Assembly (NCBI RefSeq): GCF_000183425.1
Contig: NC_014759.1
Coordinates: 4,207,001 to 4,271,000, forward strand
Source: Marivirga tractuosa DSM 4126
Lineage (GTDB): Bacteria; Bacteroidota; Bacteroidia; Cytophagales; Cyclobacteriaceae
Direction: 5' to 3'
Length of the DNA: 64,000 nt
Shown here: piece after piece, positions 52,345-60,915 of the stretch
Numbering within the stretch: the first letter of the stretch is position 1
Layout: every line of letters begins with the position of its first letter
The notes under the pieces: generated by a model
Told to the model about the DNA's origin: nothing
Database searches by the model: none
The model's input: only the letters and a program-made list of their open reading frames with translations
Position numbers and translations under genes: made by a program

Positions 52345-53561
52345 TCTCCTTTTATCATAACTTTTTCGATATTCTGAGAGCCAAATGCATAAGGCATATA
52401 GGCTAAGGAAGGAATGTCCTTCGTAAGAATCAAGTTAGCTCTTTTTCCTTTAGTAATGGAACCCACTTCATTTTCCACTTCCATGGCAAAAGCACCATTT
52501 AAAGTAGCCGCGTTAAAAGCTTCTTCAGGTGTTATTTTCATTTGGATACAGGCCAAAGAAATTAGTAATGGAATGTTTCCGCTAGGAGAGGAGCCTGGAT
52601 TGTAGTCGGTTGCTAATGCAATAGCTGCACCTGCATCAATTAATTCTCGAGCAGGAGGGAAGCCCATTCTTAAGAAAAATGCAGCAGAAGGAAGTAAAGT
52701 TGAAATGATTTCATTCTCACCTAGTAACTTAATTTCTTCTTCGCCTAAGGTTTCCAAGTGATCAACTGACAATGCATTAGTTTTAATTCCCAATTGCACT
52801 CCACCGCTATTATTCAATTGATTGGCATGAATTTTTGCTCTCAAACCATATTTAGCTCCGGCATTAAGCACTTGCTCGCTTAATTTTTCATCAAAAAAGC
52901 CTGTTTCACAAAATACATCTATATAATCTGCTAATTTTTCATCTGCTATAGCGGGCAACATTTCATCAATGATCAGCTTTATATAAGCTTCTTTATTTTC
53001 TTTATAGGGCTCTGGAAAAGCGTGTGCACCTAAAAAAGTAGATTTAACAGGAATATTGACTGTTTCTTTTATTCTCGTGATTACCCGAAGCATTTTAAGC
53101 TCAGCTTCCAAGCTTAAGCCATAACCACTTTTAATTTCCAAAGCACCTGTTCCAAGCTGCATCACTTCATTTACACGAACCATGGCTTGTTCAAATAGCT
53201 CATCTTCGGAAGTCTTAGCTAATCTCTTAGCTGAATTCAAAATACCGCCACCTTTAGCTGCAATTTCAGCATAGCTTAGGCCTTTTATTTTGTGAACAAA
53301 TTCATCCTCACGGCTACCAGCAAAAACAATATGTGTATGAGAATCACAAAAAGCTGGTAGAATGGATTTTCCTTTGGCATCGAATACTTCTTGATGTTGG
53401 TTAGTATTTAATTCTTCCATTTTACCGTATTTCAGAATCTTACCGTCTTGTATTTCAAGAAAAGCATTTTCTATAGCAGGAAATTTCCCTAAGTTGTTGC
53501 CTCTCAGTAATTCTGTTTTCTCTCTTATACCGTATAGCGATTTAATGTTCGTAATAATCAT
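52335..53561 (-). CDS. hutI: Imidazolonepropionase
   Basis: A 408-residue amidohydrolase that opens 4-imidazolone-5-propionate in the third step of histidine degradation. Metal ligands are in FCDSHTHIVFAGSRE and in the later KIHANQL and VDHLE stretches; ATDYNPGSSPSGNIP is characteristic of HutI. The ATG at 53561 is chosen; an earlier in-frame start would add 25 hydrophobic residues not seen in this cytoplasmic enzyme. It overlaps hutG by ten bases. A terminator separates it from asnS upstream. Confidence 0.92.
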   Translation of the reverse strand: MIITNIKSLYGIREKTELLRGNNLGKFPAIENAFLEIQDGKILKYGKMEELNTNQHQEVFDAKGKSILPAFCDSHTHIVFAGSREDEFVHKIKGLSYAEIAAKGGGILNSAKRLAKTSEDELFEQAMVRVNEVMQLGTGALEIKSGYGLSLEAELKMLRVITRIKETVNIPVKSTFLGAHAFPEPYKENKEAYIKLIIDEMLPAIADEKLADYIDVFCETGFFDEKLSEQVLNAGAKYGLRAKIHANQLNNSGGVQLGIKTNALSVDHLETLGEEEIKLLGENEIISTLLPSAAFFLRMGFPPARELIDAGAAIALATDYNPGSSPSGNIPLLISLACIQMKITPEEAFNAATLNGAFAMEVENEVGSITKGKRANLILTKDIPSLAYMPYAFGSQNIEKVMIKGEWI

Positions 53562-53604
53562 TGAAAAATAGTTCTTAGTTCTATAAAAAAGTAATAAAAA
53601 GAAA

Positions 53605-53631
53605 AGAGGCTTATTGAATAAATAAGCCTCT
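53605..53631 (-). terminator. Rho-independent terminator of asnS
   Basis: A perfect 11-bp stem (AGAGGCTTATT with AATAAGCCTCT) and 5-base loop are followed on the minus strand by T-rich sequence. It lies 10 bases after the asnS stop and before hutI. Confidence 0.9.
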
Positions 53632-53641
53632 GTCAATAATT

Positions 53642-55093
53642 CTAAAACTCTGCATTATCCGGTGTCCTAGGAAACGGAATCACATCTCTAATATTCCCCA
53701 TACCGGTCACGAAAAGCATCAATCTTTCAAAGCCTAAGCCGAAACCACTATGTGGGGCGGTACCAAATTTTCGGGTATCCAAATACCACCATAATTCATC
53801 CTCAGGGATATCCATTTCTTTCATTCTTTGGGTAAGTTTGTCAAGTCTTTCCTCTCTTTGAGAACCTCCTACAATCTCACCTATGCCAGGGAATAAAATA
53901 TCCATGGCGCCAACCGTTTTGTCATCATCATTCTGACGCATGTAAAATGCTTTAATATCTTTAGGATAATCAAATAATATCACAGGCTTTTTAAAGTGCT
54001 TTTCAACCAAGAACCTTTCGTGTTCTGATTGCAAATCTGCTCCCCAGCCTTCGATTATGTAGTTGAATTTCTTCTTTTTATTGGGCTTACTGTTTCTTAG
54101 TATTTCGATTGCATCGGTATAGCTTACTTTCTCAAAGTCATTTTCCAAAATGAACTGTAATCTTTCCAATAAGCCCAGTTCCTGACGCTCATTTTGAGGT
54201 TTTTGTTTGTCCTCATCATCAGCTCTTTTGGCTAAGAAATCCAAATCTTCTTTGCAGTTTTCTAATGCATATTTTACTACATACTTCAGCATTTCTTCTG
54301 CTAAGTTCATATTGTCATTCAAATCGTAGAATGCCATTTCAGGCTCTACCATCCAGAATTCAGCTAGGTGGCGGGTTGTGTTAGAATTTTCAGCTCTGAA
54401 GGTTGGTCCGAACGTATAAATTTCACCTAAGGCCATTGCACTCAATTCGCCTTCTAACTGACCAGAAACCGTTAAATTGGTCTCTTTGCCAAAGAAATCT
54501 TGCTTGTAATCAACTTTTCCTTCATCCGTCATGGGGATTTTATCCAGATCGAAATTGGTGACATGGAAAGTTTCCCCTGCACCTTCTGCATCATTTGCAG
54601 TGATAATTGGTGTATGAAGATTATAGAATCCCTTTTCATGGAAAAATTGGTGGATTGCAAAAGCCAAGGAATGACGAATCCTAAATACTGCGCTAAAGGT
54701 GCTGCTTCGCATTCTGAGGTGTGCTTTTTCCCTCATGAATTCCATGGAGTGCTTTTTAGGCTGTAATGGGTATTTTTCAGGGTCTGCTTTTCCTAAGATC
54801 TCTATTTGTTCCGCTACAATTTCAACAGATTGACCTGCTCCTTGTGAGGCTACTACCTTTCCGATTACACTAATTGCAGCACCAGTGGTAATATCTTTTA
54901 TTGTATTTTCAGAAATAAGTTCCGGATCGGCAACGATTTGAATATTGTTGATGGTTGAACCATCATTAAGCGCAATAAAAAAAACAGGTTTTCCGCCTCT
55001 CTTCGTTCTTACCCATCCTTTTACATTTGTCTGTTGTTCAGTAGCTTCGCTTGCTAATAGTTTCTTGATTTTCACTCTTGCCGGAACAGTCAT
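53642..55093 (-). CDS. asnS: Asparaginyl-tRNA synthetase
   Basis: A class IIb aminoacyl-tRNA synthetase of about 483 residues that charges tRNA-Asn. The N-terminal OB-fold ([16 protein letters not shown]) reads the anticodon. Motif 2 is [22 protein letters not shown] and motif 3 is [13 protein letters not shown] mid-protein insert with [19 protein letters not shown] is typical of Bacteroidota AsnRS. The ATG at 55093 is preferred; two ATGs further upstream (55117 and 55165) would add residues not usual for the family. It ends at a strong terminator and is divergent from rpoN. Confidence 0.93.
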   Translation of the reverse strand: MTVPARVKIKKLLASEATEQQTNVKGWVRTKRGGKPVFFIALNDGSTINNIQIVADPELISENTIKDITTGAAISVIGKVVASQGAGQSVEIVAEQIEILGKADPEKYPLQPKKHSMEFMREKAHLRMRSSTFSAVFRIRHSLAFAIHQFFHEKGFYNLHTPIITANDAEGAGETFHVTNFDLDKIPMTDEGKVDYKQDFFGKETNLTVSGQLEGELSAMALGEIYTFGPTFRAENSNTTRHLAEFWMVEPEMAFYDLNDNMNLAEEMLKYVVKYALENCKEDLDFLAKRADDEDKQKPQNERQELGLLERLQFILENDFEKVSYTDAIEILRNSKPNKKKKFNYIIEGWGADLQSEHERFLVEKHFKKPVILFDYPKDIKAFYMRQNDDDKTVGAMDILFPGIGEIVGGSQREERLDKLTQRMKEMDIPEDELWWYLDTRKFGTAPHSGFGLGFERLMLFVTGMGNIRDVIPFPRTPDNAEF

Positions 55094-55299
55094 AAAATTA
55101 TTGCGTTTATAGTTCATAGAAATTAATTCGCCAAAATTCGATAATATTGGCTTTTTATCAAACATTTCATGTGTTTATGTTTATTTTTATAAGATAGAAT
55201 TTCAGTTAGGGTTCTTGAAATCAATGCATTTGAATTTAAGGGGTTCTTGACTGTTAAATTAAGATGAATAAAACTTATGCTCATCTCACGTATTTATAA

Positions 55300-55307
55300 T
55301 AAATTTG
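55300..55307 (+). promoter_or_regulatory. -7 promoter element of the rpoN operon
   Basis: TAAATTTG matches TAnnTTTG and lies 38 bases before the rpoN ATG. No clear -33 box is visible. Confidence 0.4.
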
Positions 55308-55345
55308 AGTTAGGAAATTGGCACAATTTTTAGTGAATTAGATTT

Positions 55346-56776
55346 ATGCAAAAATTAGTACTCTCACAATCTTTAGGACAGCGTCTGTCTCCTCAGCAAA
55401 TTCAGTTTATAAAACTACTGCAAGTGCCTACTGCCGAGTTGGATACAAGAATTGAAGAAGAGTTGGAAATAAATCCTGCTCTGGAAGAAGGTAAGGAAGA
55501 GCCAGAAGAACAGGACTATGAAGAGGATTATGAAGAGGAAGTCACCGATGACTTCGATATAGATGACTATCTTCATGATGATGAAGCTGGCTATAAAATG
55601 CAAGGTGATGGAAATGGCCAGGAAGAAGAAAGGGAGATGCCTATCGCTATGGGCACAAGCTTAAACGACCAGTTAATGACTCAATTAGGTTTTTTAGGTT
55701 TGGATAAACATCAATATAAGATCGGGAAACAATTAATTGGAAGCATAGAAAGTGATGGCTATATCCGAAGAGATATTAATGCAATAGTAAATGATTTGGC
55801 TTTTTCTCAAAATGTAAATACGGATGAAGATGAGGTGGAAAGTGTTCTGGCTAGGATTCAGGATTTTGATCCTGCAGGAATTGCTGCCAGAAATTTAGAG
55901 GAATGTCTTTTATTACAATTAGAAAGAAAGTTAGATCAATCACAAGCTGTTAAACTAGCGTATCAAATTATAGATGAGTGCTTTGAGGAGTTTTCTAAAA
56001 AGCATTACGAAAAAATAGTGAAGAAGCTCAATATTGAAGATGAGTCGTTATTTAAGGATGCAATTGATACCATCAAAAGGTTAAATCCAAAACCAGGTGG
56101 CTCTGGCTCAGGAGCAGTAAGGACACAGTTTTTAATGCCTGATTTTATTTTGACCAATCAAAATGGAGAGCAAGTCATTACCTTAAATTCAAGAAATGCA
56201 CCTGATTTAAGGGTTAGTCCTTCTTATTCTGAAATGTTGAAAGCCTATGATAAAGGCGATAAAAAGGATAAGAAGTTAAAAGAGACGGTCGGTTTTGTAA
56301 AACAAAAATTGGATGCTGCCAAATGGTTTATTGATGCTATCAAGCAGCGGCAATTTACGCTTTTGAATACGATGCAGGCTATTTTAGAATATCAATATGA
56401 ATTTTTTAGGGAGGGGGATGAGAGTAAATTACGCCCTATGATCCTGAAAGACATAGCGGAAAAAATTGATATGGATATTTCTACAGTTTCTAGGGTGGCG
56501 AATAGTAAATCGGTGCAGACTGAATTTGGTATTTACCCTTTGAAATTCTTCTTTTCAGAAGGAATAGCTACAGAATCAGGAGAGGATGTAAGTTCTAGGG
56601 AAGTCAAAAACACCTTAAAGGAGTTTATTGATAAGGAAGATAAAAGCAAACCACTATCAGACGATAAATTAGAAAAATTATTAAAGGAGAAAGGCTATAA
56701 AATTGCCCGAAGAACAGTTGCTAAATACAGAGAGCAATTGAATATACCTGTTGCACGATTAAGAAAAGAGTTATAG
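55346..56776 (+). CDS. rpoN: RNA polymerase sigma-54 factor
   Basis: A 476-residue sigma-54 factor. Region I is Gln- and Leu-rich (QSLGQRLSPQQIQFIKLLQ) and contacts activators. An acidic region II (about 45-90) follows. The core-binding and DNA-binding regions carry NPKPGGSG and DISTVSRVANSK, and the RpoN box ARRTVAKYRE lies near the C-terminus. Sigma-54 transcription needs an enhancer-binding ATPase, not seen in this window. It overlaps the next gene by one base, so three genes form an operon. Confidence 0.95.
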   Translation: MQKLVLSQSLGQRLSPQQIQFIKLLQVPTAELDTRIEEELEINPALEEGKEEPEEQDYEEDYEEEVTDDFDIDDYLHDDEAGYKMQGDGNGQEEEREMPIAMGTSLNDQLMTQLGFLGLDKHQYKIGKQLIGSIESDGYIRRDINAIVNDLAFSQNVNTDEDEVESVLARIQDFDPAGIAARNLEECLLLQLERKLDQSQAVKLAYQIIDECFEEFSKKHYEKIVKKLNIEDESLFKDAIDTIKRLNPKPGGSGSGAVRTQFLMPDFILTNQNGEQVITLNSRNAPDLRVSPSYSEMLKAYDKGDKKDKKLKETVGFVKQKLDAAKWFIDAIKQRQFTLLNTMQAILEYQYEFFREGDESKLRPMILKDIAEKIDMDISTVSRVANSKSVQTEFGIYPLKFFFSEGIATESGEDVSSREVKNTLKEFIDKEDKSKPLSDDKLEKLLKEKGYKIARRTVAKYREQLNIPVARLRKEL

Positions 56777-57393
56777 TGAGTAAATTCTGGGCGCATTTCA
56801 TATCAATAATTTTTCAACCTTTGCTTGTTCCAAGCTACATTTTCCTAGGTATTTTATTGTTTTTACCCTATACATTAAATATGTCTGGCGATTTGGCTTG
56901 GCGTTTTATGTCAATGGTTTTCATGACGACTTTTCTTATTCCTTTGATGGGAATGTTACTTTTAAAATTCACCCGAAATATTAGCAATCTGAATATGGAA
57001 GACAGAAAAGAACGTGTCTTTCCATTTTTGTTTAATGCTATTTTTTATGGGGCTACAACCTATCTTTTTTGGGAGAAATTTCGATTTCCAAATTTGGTGA
57101 CAGTGATTTTGTTATCTGTTACAATCAGTATCGTTATTTTAACCATCATAACCATTTGGTGGAAGATTAGTGCTCATGCTATAGCTATCGCAGGCGCTAC
57201 AGGGATTTATTTGGCATTATTAATAAAATCAGAGCCTTCTGATTTTTATTATGCAGTTGCAGTGAGTTTTTTGTTTTGTGGATTAGTTGGAAGTGCCCGA
57301 TTAAAATTGGCAGCTCATGATAGTAGACAAGTCTGGTTTGGTTTCCTGCTTGGGTTTTTTGTAAATTTCCTCACAATTTTGATATTCATTTAA
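56776..57393 (+). CDS. PAP2-like integral membrane protein
   Basis: A 205-residue membrane protein with five or six hydrophobic segments, starting at a GTG that overlaps the rpoN stop by one base. The order KERVFPF, KISAHAIAIAGATG and ARLKLAAHDSRQVWFG recalls the three motifs of PAP2 lipid phosphatases (KxxxxxxRP, PSGH, SRxxxxxHxxxD). The first is partial, and the second reads SAH where PSGH is expected. The third has R and H but no clear Asp. It may be a divergent or inactive PAP2 protein. Its place inside the sigma-54 operon is unexplained. Confidence 0.65.
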   Translation: MSKFWAHFISIIFQPLLVPSYIFLGILLFLPYTLNMSGDLAWRFMSMVFMTTFLIPLMGMLLLKFTRNISNLNMEDRKERVFPFLFNAIFYGATTYLFWEKFRFPNLVTVILLSVTISIVILTIITIWWKISAHAIAIAGATGIYLALLIKSEPSDFYYAVAVSFLFCGLVGSARLKLAAHDSRQVWFGFLLGFFVNFLTILIFI

Positions 57394-57406
57394 AGAAGAA
57401 TAAATA

Positions 57407-58186
57407 ATGCACGAATTTTTAAAATACGAACTTCAAGATGGTGTTTGTACCATCACTTTTAATCGCCCTGATTTTTATAATGCATTTAATGATGGCATAA
57501 GTTACGAATTTCAAGATGCTTTGAAATCAGCGGGTAAAGATCCTGAAGTAAGAGTGGTAGTGATAACAGGAGAGGGGAAAGCGTTTTCTTCTGGTCAGGA
57601 TTTAAAATCTGCTCGTGATGAAGATGATAAGATGTTTTATAATTCTCTAGAGAAAAGATATAATCCGATCATTAGGGCAATGCGCAAATTACCCAAACCG
57701 ATTATTGCTAGATTAAACGGAGTTGCCGCAGGGGCAGGCTGTTCCTTAGCATTGGCTGCCGATATGATTATTGCAGCAGAATCTTCTAAAATGATTGAAG
57801 TTTTCATCAATATTGGCTTGGTGCCTGATTCAGGTTCTTCATTCTTCCTTCCGAATTTAGTAGGCTATCAAAAAGCATTTGAATTATGTGCAATGGGAAC
57901 TAAAATTACGGCTCAAGAAGCTTATGAGTTAGGAATTGTAAACAAAGTGGTGAAAGATGAGGAATTAGACGCAGCTGTAAAATCCTACACAGATTATTTT
58001 GCAAAAGCGCCAACCAAATCGATTGGCATGATTAAGAAAATGCTTAATAAAGCAGCTACTTCTTCTTTAGATGATATGCTGGAATATGAAAAATACTCTC
58101 AGCAGATTGCTGGAACTTCAGAAGATTATAAGGAAGGAAAGCAAGCATTTTTAGAGAAGAGAAAACCAGAGTTTAAAGGGAAGTAG
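57407..58186 (+). CDS. Enoyl-CoA hydratase/isomerase family protein (PaaG-like)
   Basis: A 259-residue crotonase-fold enzyme. The oxyanion-hole motifs AFSSGQDLKSA near 64 and GVAAGAGCSLALAAD near 104 are clear. The catalytic position in GLVPDSG is Asp, as in PaaG-type isomerases (ring-opening 1,2-epoxyphenylacetyl-CoA isomerase), rather than the Glu of true hydratases. No other paa genes lie nearby, so a general acyl-CoA isomerase role is equally possible. It follows the PAP2-like gene by 13 bases and ends at a strong terminator. Confidence 0.88.
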   Translation: MHEFLKYELQDGVCTITFNRPDFYNAFNDGISYEFQDALKSAGKDPEVRVVVITGEGKAFSSGQDLKSARDEDDKMFYNSLEKRYNPIIRAMRKLPKPIIARLNGVAAGAGCSLALAADMIIAAESSKMIEVFINIGLVPDSGSSFFLPNLVGYQKAFELCAMGTKITAQEAYELGIVNKVVKDEELDAAVKSYTDYFAKAPTKSIGMIKKMLNKAATSSLDDMLEYEKYSQQIAGTSEDYKEGKQAFLEKRKPEFKGK

Positions 58187-58246
58187 AGATTAGGTTAAAG
58201 ATTATAGAATAAAGATTAGTAATACGAATCGCAAATTCTTGGACAT

Positions 58247-58284
58247 AAAAAAAACACTTAAGAAATTTCTTAAGTGTTTTTTTT
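58247..58284. terminator. Bidirectional terminator after the crotonase gene
   Basis: A perfect palindrome centred at 58265/58266 (AACACTTAAGAAA with TTTCTTAAGTGTT) is flanked by A and T runs, giving a good T tract on both strands between two convergent genes. Confidence 0.92.
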
Positions 58285-58305
58285 TAACTCTGTTAGTTTA
58301 TTTTC

Positions 58306-59070
58306 TTAGAAAAGATTAAAACTCAAGCCAAATCTAAACGGTGTAGTTTGAGTAAATTCATCATTTGTATTAAGTGGACCTCTTCCTGGATTAAATAATT
58401 CTGAAAAATCATATTGGAAATAGGCGCCAAATCCTGCAATCCCTACTCTTAAATGAGCACCATATCTAAATTGATTTAATTCGAAATTCTCTTTTCGCTT
58501 TATCTTTTTAGTTTCCTCATCCTCTACGTATTTAATTTTGGTCTTTCCAGAAATTAAATATCCGATGCTACCACCTGCAGCTAAGAAAAAGCCGCCATCA
58601 TCAATTCTATTTTTGTTGAAGTAATATCGTACTTCTAGTGGTATATTGATATAATTGCTTTCAAATTTTGACTTTTCTACAAAGCCGTTACCAATTACAT
58701 TGCTACCAACGGAATCAATTATGATAACTTGTCCTTCAGTATTAGGATTTGATCCATAATTTAAAGTCAAACTAGTGTCATTTGAGAATGCGTATTTGTC
58801 AAAAGAAAAGTTAATCCCACCATTAAAACTGAAATTAGAATTCCCTATTTGCACAGGATAACTATAACCAATTTTGAAGGAATTATTTCCGATTGTTCTC
58901 AAGTCCAAGGCTTCAACATCATTATTTCTTAGCATGTTTAAACCGAAGGATAGTGTTAAATCACCTTTTAAATCTGGTCTTGGACCAAAGGTGTTTTTTT
59001 CTTCTAAGTTCTGAGCCTGAACGGATATTACAGTAGTCAATAATATAAATACTACGAATAGTTTTTTCAT
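58306..59070 (-). CDS. Outer-membrane beta-barrel protein
   Basis: A 254-residue protein with a Sec signal peptide (1-20, ending SVQAQ). Strand-rich sequence includes SLTLNYGS, NYINIPLEVRYYFN, FLAAGGSIGYL and GAHLRVGIAGFGAYFQYDFSELF, and it ends FGLSFNLF, the aromatic end of an outer-membrane barrel. It is similar in style to PorT-like/OmpA-like small barrels. The ATG at 59070 is chosen as it directly starts the signal peptide; the earlier in-frame start adds 24 residues. A -7 element (minus strand TATCTTTG) lies 31 bases upstream of it. Confidence 0.82.
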   Translation of the reverse strand: MKKLFVVFILLTTVISVQAQNLEEKNTFGPRPDLKGDLTLSFGLNMLRNNDVEALDLRTIGNNSFKIGYSYPVQIGNSNFSFNGGINFSFDKYAFSNDTSLTLNYGSNPNTEGQVIIIDSVGSNVIGNGFVEKSKFESNYINIPLEVRYYFNKNRIDDGGFFLAAGGSIGYLISGKTKIKYVEDEETKKIKRKENFELNQFRYGAHLRVGIAGFGAYFQYDFSELFNPGRGPLNTNDEFTQTTPFRFGLSFNLF

Positions 59071-59101
59071 TGGTATTAATTTGAATGTTACTTTCGGTGG
59101 A

Positions 59102-59109
59102 CAAAGATA
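59102..59109 (-). promoter_or_regulatory. -7 promoter element of the barrel gene
   Basis: Minus strand TATCTTTG matches TAnnTTTG, 31 bases before the ATG at 59070. It supports the shorter start. Confidence 0.5.
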
Positions 59110-59165
59110 GTGTTTTATGCAGAGGATAAATAAATAATTCATTTTTCTTATAAGAAATAATTATT

Positions 59166-59173
59166 TACCTTTG
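59166..59173 (+). promoter_or_regulatory. -7 promoter element of the tRNA-Arg gene
   Basis: TACCTTTG matches TAnnTTTG and lies 74 bases before the mature tRNA 5' end. Confidence 0.45.
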
Positions 59174-59247
59174 CACACTCATTTACAAACGCAGTGAATG
59201 AAATCATATTGTTTTCATTTTTAAAACAGTAGGAAAAAAATTCAAAT

Positions 59248-59321
59248 GGCCTTGTAGCTCAACTGAATAGAGCACTTGATTACGGCTCAAGAGGTTCCAG
59301 GTTTGAATCCTGGCAAGGTCA
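59248..59321 (+). tRNA. tRNA-Arg (anticodon ACG)
   Basis: A 74-base cloverleaf. The acceptor stem pairs GGCCTTG with CAAGGTC, followed by discriminator A. The D arm is AGCTC...GAGC. The anticodon stem CTTGA/TCAAG (59275-59279, 59287-59291) holds the loop TTACGGC with anticodon ACG at 59282-59284, and the T arm contains GTTTGAATC. ACG reads CGN codons after A34 is deaminated to inosine. CCA is not encoded (CGC follows). A terminator follows at once. Confidence 0.96.
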
Positions 59322-59324
59322 CGC

Positions 59325-59356
59325 AAGCCCGTCTGATTTATTAGATGGGCTTTTTT
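59325..59356 (+). terminator. Rho-independent terminator of tRNA-Arg
   Basis: AAGCCCGTCT (59325-59334) pairs with AGATGGGCTT (59343-59352), with one G-T pair and an 8-base loop, followed by TTTT. The end overlaps the stop codon of the convergent S8 protease gene. Confidence 0.85.
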
Positions 59357-60839
59357 ATTTCCATTCAATTTCAAAATGCAACTGATCTTGAGCCACAACA
59401 GTAGAAAACTTTGCCTTTTCAACTTTTTCAATTCTTAAGTTACTTTGCCCTTCCTCTGTTTTGATAGTTTGTTGTTCAATTACATTTATTGAATCTTTTT
59501 TATGAAAAACCACTACTACCTCAATTCTATCTGCGATTTCAACTTCAATATAATCCTTTTCAGAAGAAATGGAGTTTAAGTTGGATGCTGGTGTTTCTTG
59601 TTTAAGGAGCTCAATAATTTTCTTACTGTCAGGAATTCCGTAACCGATATAATTGTTAGGAGTTTCAGTCAAATGGCTGCCTGATCTAATCAAACTGATT
59701 ACTTCAAGATTGCTCAATGTGCTATCATATTCCCAGATACAAGCTGCTAAACCTGTAATAACAGGAGCTGAAAATGATGTTCCGTTTGCAGCAAAACAAG
59801 CTACATCGGGTTTCACATAATCCAGTTTATCGGGTCCTACAGAAGAGTAATAAATTTTAGACCAATCATCGTAGCGAACTGCTCCTACAGTCAAAACATC
59901 TTTTGCATCTGAAGGCAATGACAGAATCTCCCATTTATTATGTCCATCATTTCCAGCAGCGCTAACGATTAGCATTCCCTTTTCAGCTGCCTTTTGGGCA
60001 GTTTTGGTAATCATACTGCTTTTTCCATTTACTTCTTTTTTACTGTGGTTTTCTGTTTTTTTGTCATATCCATCTGTATAACCTAAGGAGGAATTAACTA
60101 ATCTAATCCCCATTTCATGAAATAATTCAATCGCTGCTACCCAGTAGTCTTCTTCAATTCTTCTTTCTCTAATGCCATGATCGGTTCTTGCTAAATATAG
60201 TTCTGCCTTTGTGGCCATGCCATAGTTAATGGAAGTGCCATTATCTGAACCAGCTATCATTCTTAATACTTGAGTTCCATGGTCATCTTGTGAAATTCTT
60301 TTTCCATAAAAGGGATCATCATTTCCTTTTAAAAGATAGTCCTGAAAGAATTTTATCTGCTCATTCTCTATTAAGTGTTTTAATGAAGGCTCTGCATCTG
60401 CATCCATAAAACCTCCATCAATCACACCGATTTTCACACCCTTGCCACTTAATTTCATACTATCTGTAATAAAATGAGCTTTAATTTGTTCCAATGCATA
60501 GGAATATTCTATTGGCGTTAAAGTTTCAGTGGACAGAGGTTGCAATTCTTCTAATGATGTTATGCTTTTTACAAAACCGTGTGCTGCCAAAGAACTCAAA
60601 TGCTTTTCTTTAGTGGAGATACTCACTATAGGACTCCATCTTGACTGATAATGGAACACTAAATCTTCAGTATATTGTTTTTGTAGGCTGTCCTTTAAGC
60701 GTTCTATTGAGCTGCTATTTGTATTAAAATCGTCAATATTAAATTCAAGCCAGTATTTCTGTTGTGCTAAAACTGCAATTGAAAGCAGGTGAAAAGTGGT
60801 TATGAGGAAGATTGTCTTGAAAAAAGGCTGTTTTAACAT
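59355..60839 (-). CDS. S8 family serine peptidase (subtilisin-like), secreted
   Basis: A 494-residue subtilase with signal peptide (1-25, ending VLAQ), an inhibitor-like prodomain (about 30-105) and the catalytic domain. The triad is D141 (VIDGG), H187 (DDHGTQ) and S355 (NGTSFSAP), with the oxyanion N297 (AAGND). A C-terminal beta segment of about 75 residues follows (EVEIADRIEVVVVF). It is not a clear T9SS sorting domain, so the enzyme may stay periplasmic or be exported in another way. It is transcribed alone. Its stop lies within the tRNA terminator. Confidence 0.93.
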   Translation of the reverse strand: MLKQPFFKTIFLITTFHLLSIAVLAQQKYWLEFNIDDFNTNSSSIERLKDSLQKQYTEDLVFHYQSRWSPIVSISTKEKHLSSLAAHGFVKSITSLEELQPLSTETLTPIEYSYALEQIKAHFITDSMKLSGKGVKIGVIDGGFMDADAEPSLKHLIENEQIKFFQDYLLKGNDDPFYGKRISQDDHGTQVLRMIAGSDNGTSINYGMATKAELYLARTDHGIRERRIEEDYWVAAIELFHEMGIRLVNSSLGYTDGYDKKTENHSKKEVNGKSSMITKTAQKAAEKGMLIVSAAGNDGHNKWEILSLPSDAKDVLTVGAVRYDDWSKIYYSSVGPDKLDYVKPDVACFAANGTSFSAPVITGLAACIWEYDSTLSNLEVISLIRSGSHLTETPNNYIGYGIPDSKKIIELLKQETPASNLNSISSEKDYIEVEIADRIEVVVVFHKKDSINVIEQQTIKTEEGQSNLRIEKVEKAKFSTVVAQDQLHFEIEWK

Positions 60840-60859
60840 GTCTAATGAGATAATAAAAT

Positions 60860-60876
60860 GTAAATTTGAAATTTAC
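60860..60876 (+). promoter_or_regulatory. Palindrome overlapping a -7 element before pepP
   Basis: GTAAATTTGAAATTTAC is a perfect 8-bp inverted repeat around one central base. It contains TAAATTTG (60861-60868), a TAnnTTTG match. This is the arrangement of a dimeric repressor site over a promoter, although AT-rich chance palindromes are possible. Confidence 0.35.
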
Positions 60877-60915
60877 GAAGCTTAAATGATTAATTTGAAA
60901 TAAATACTAATTTTT

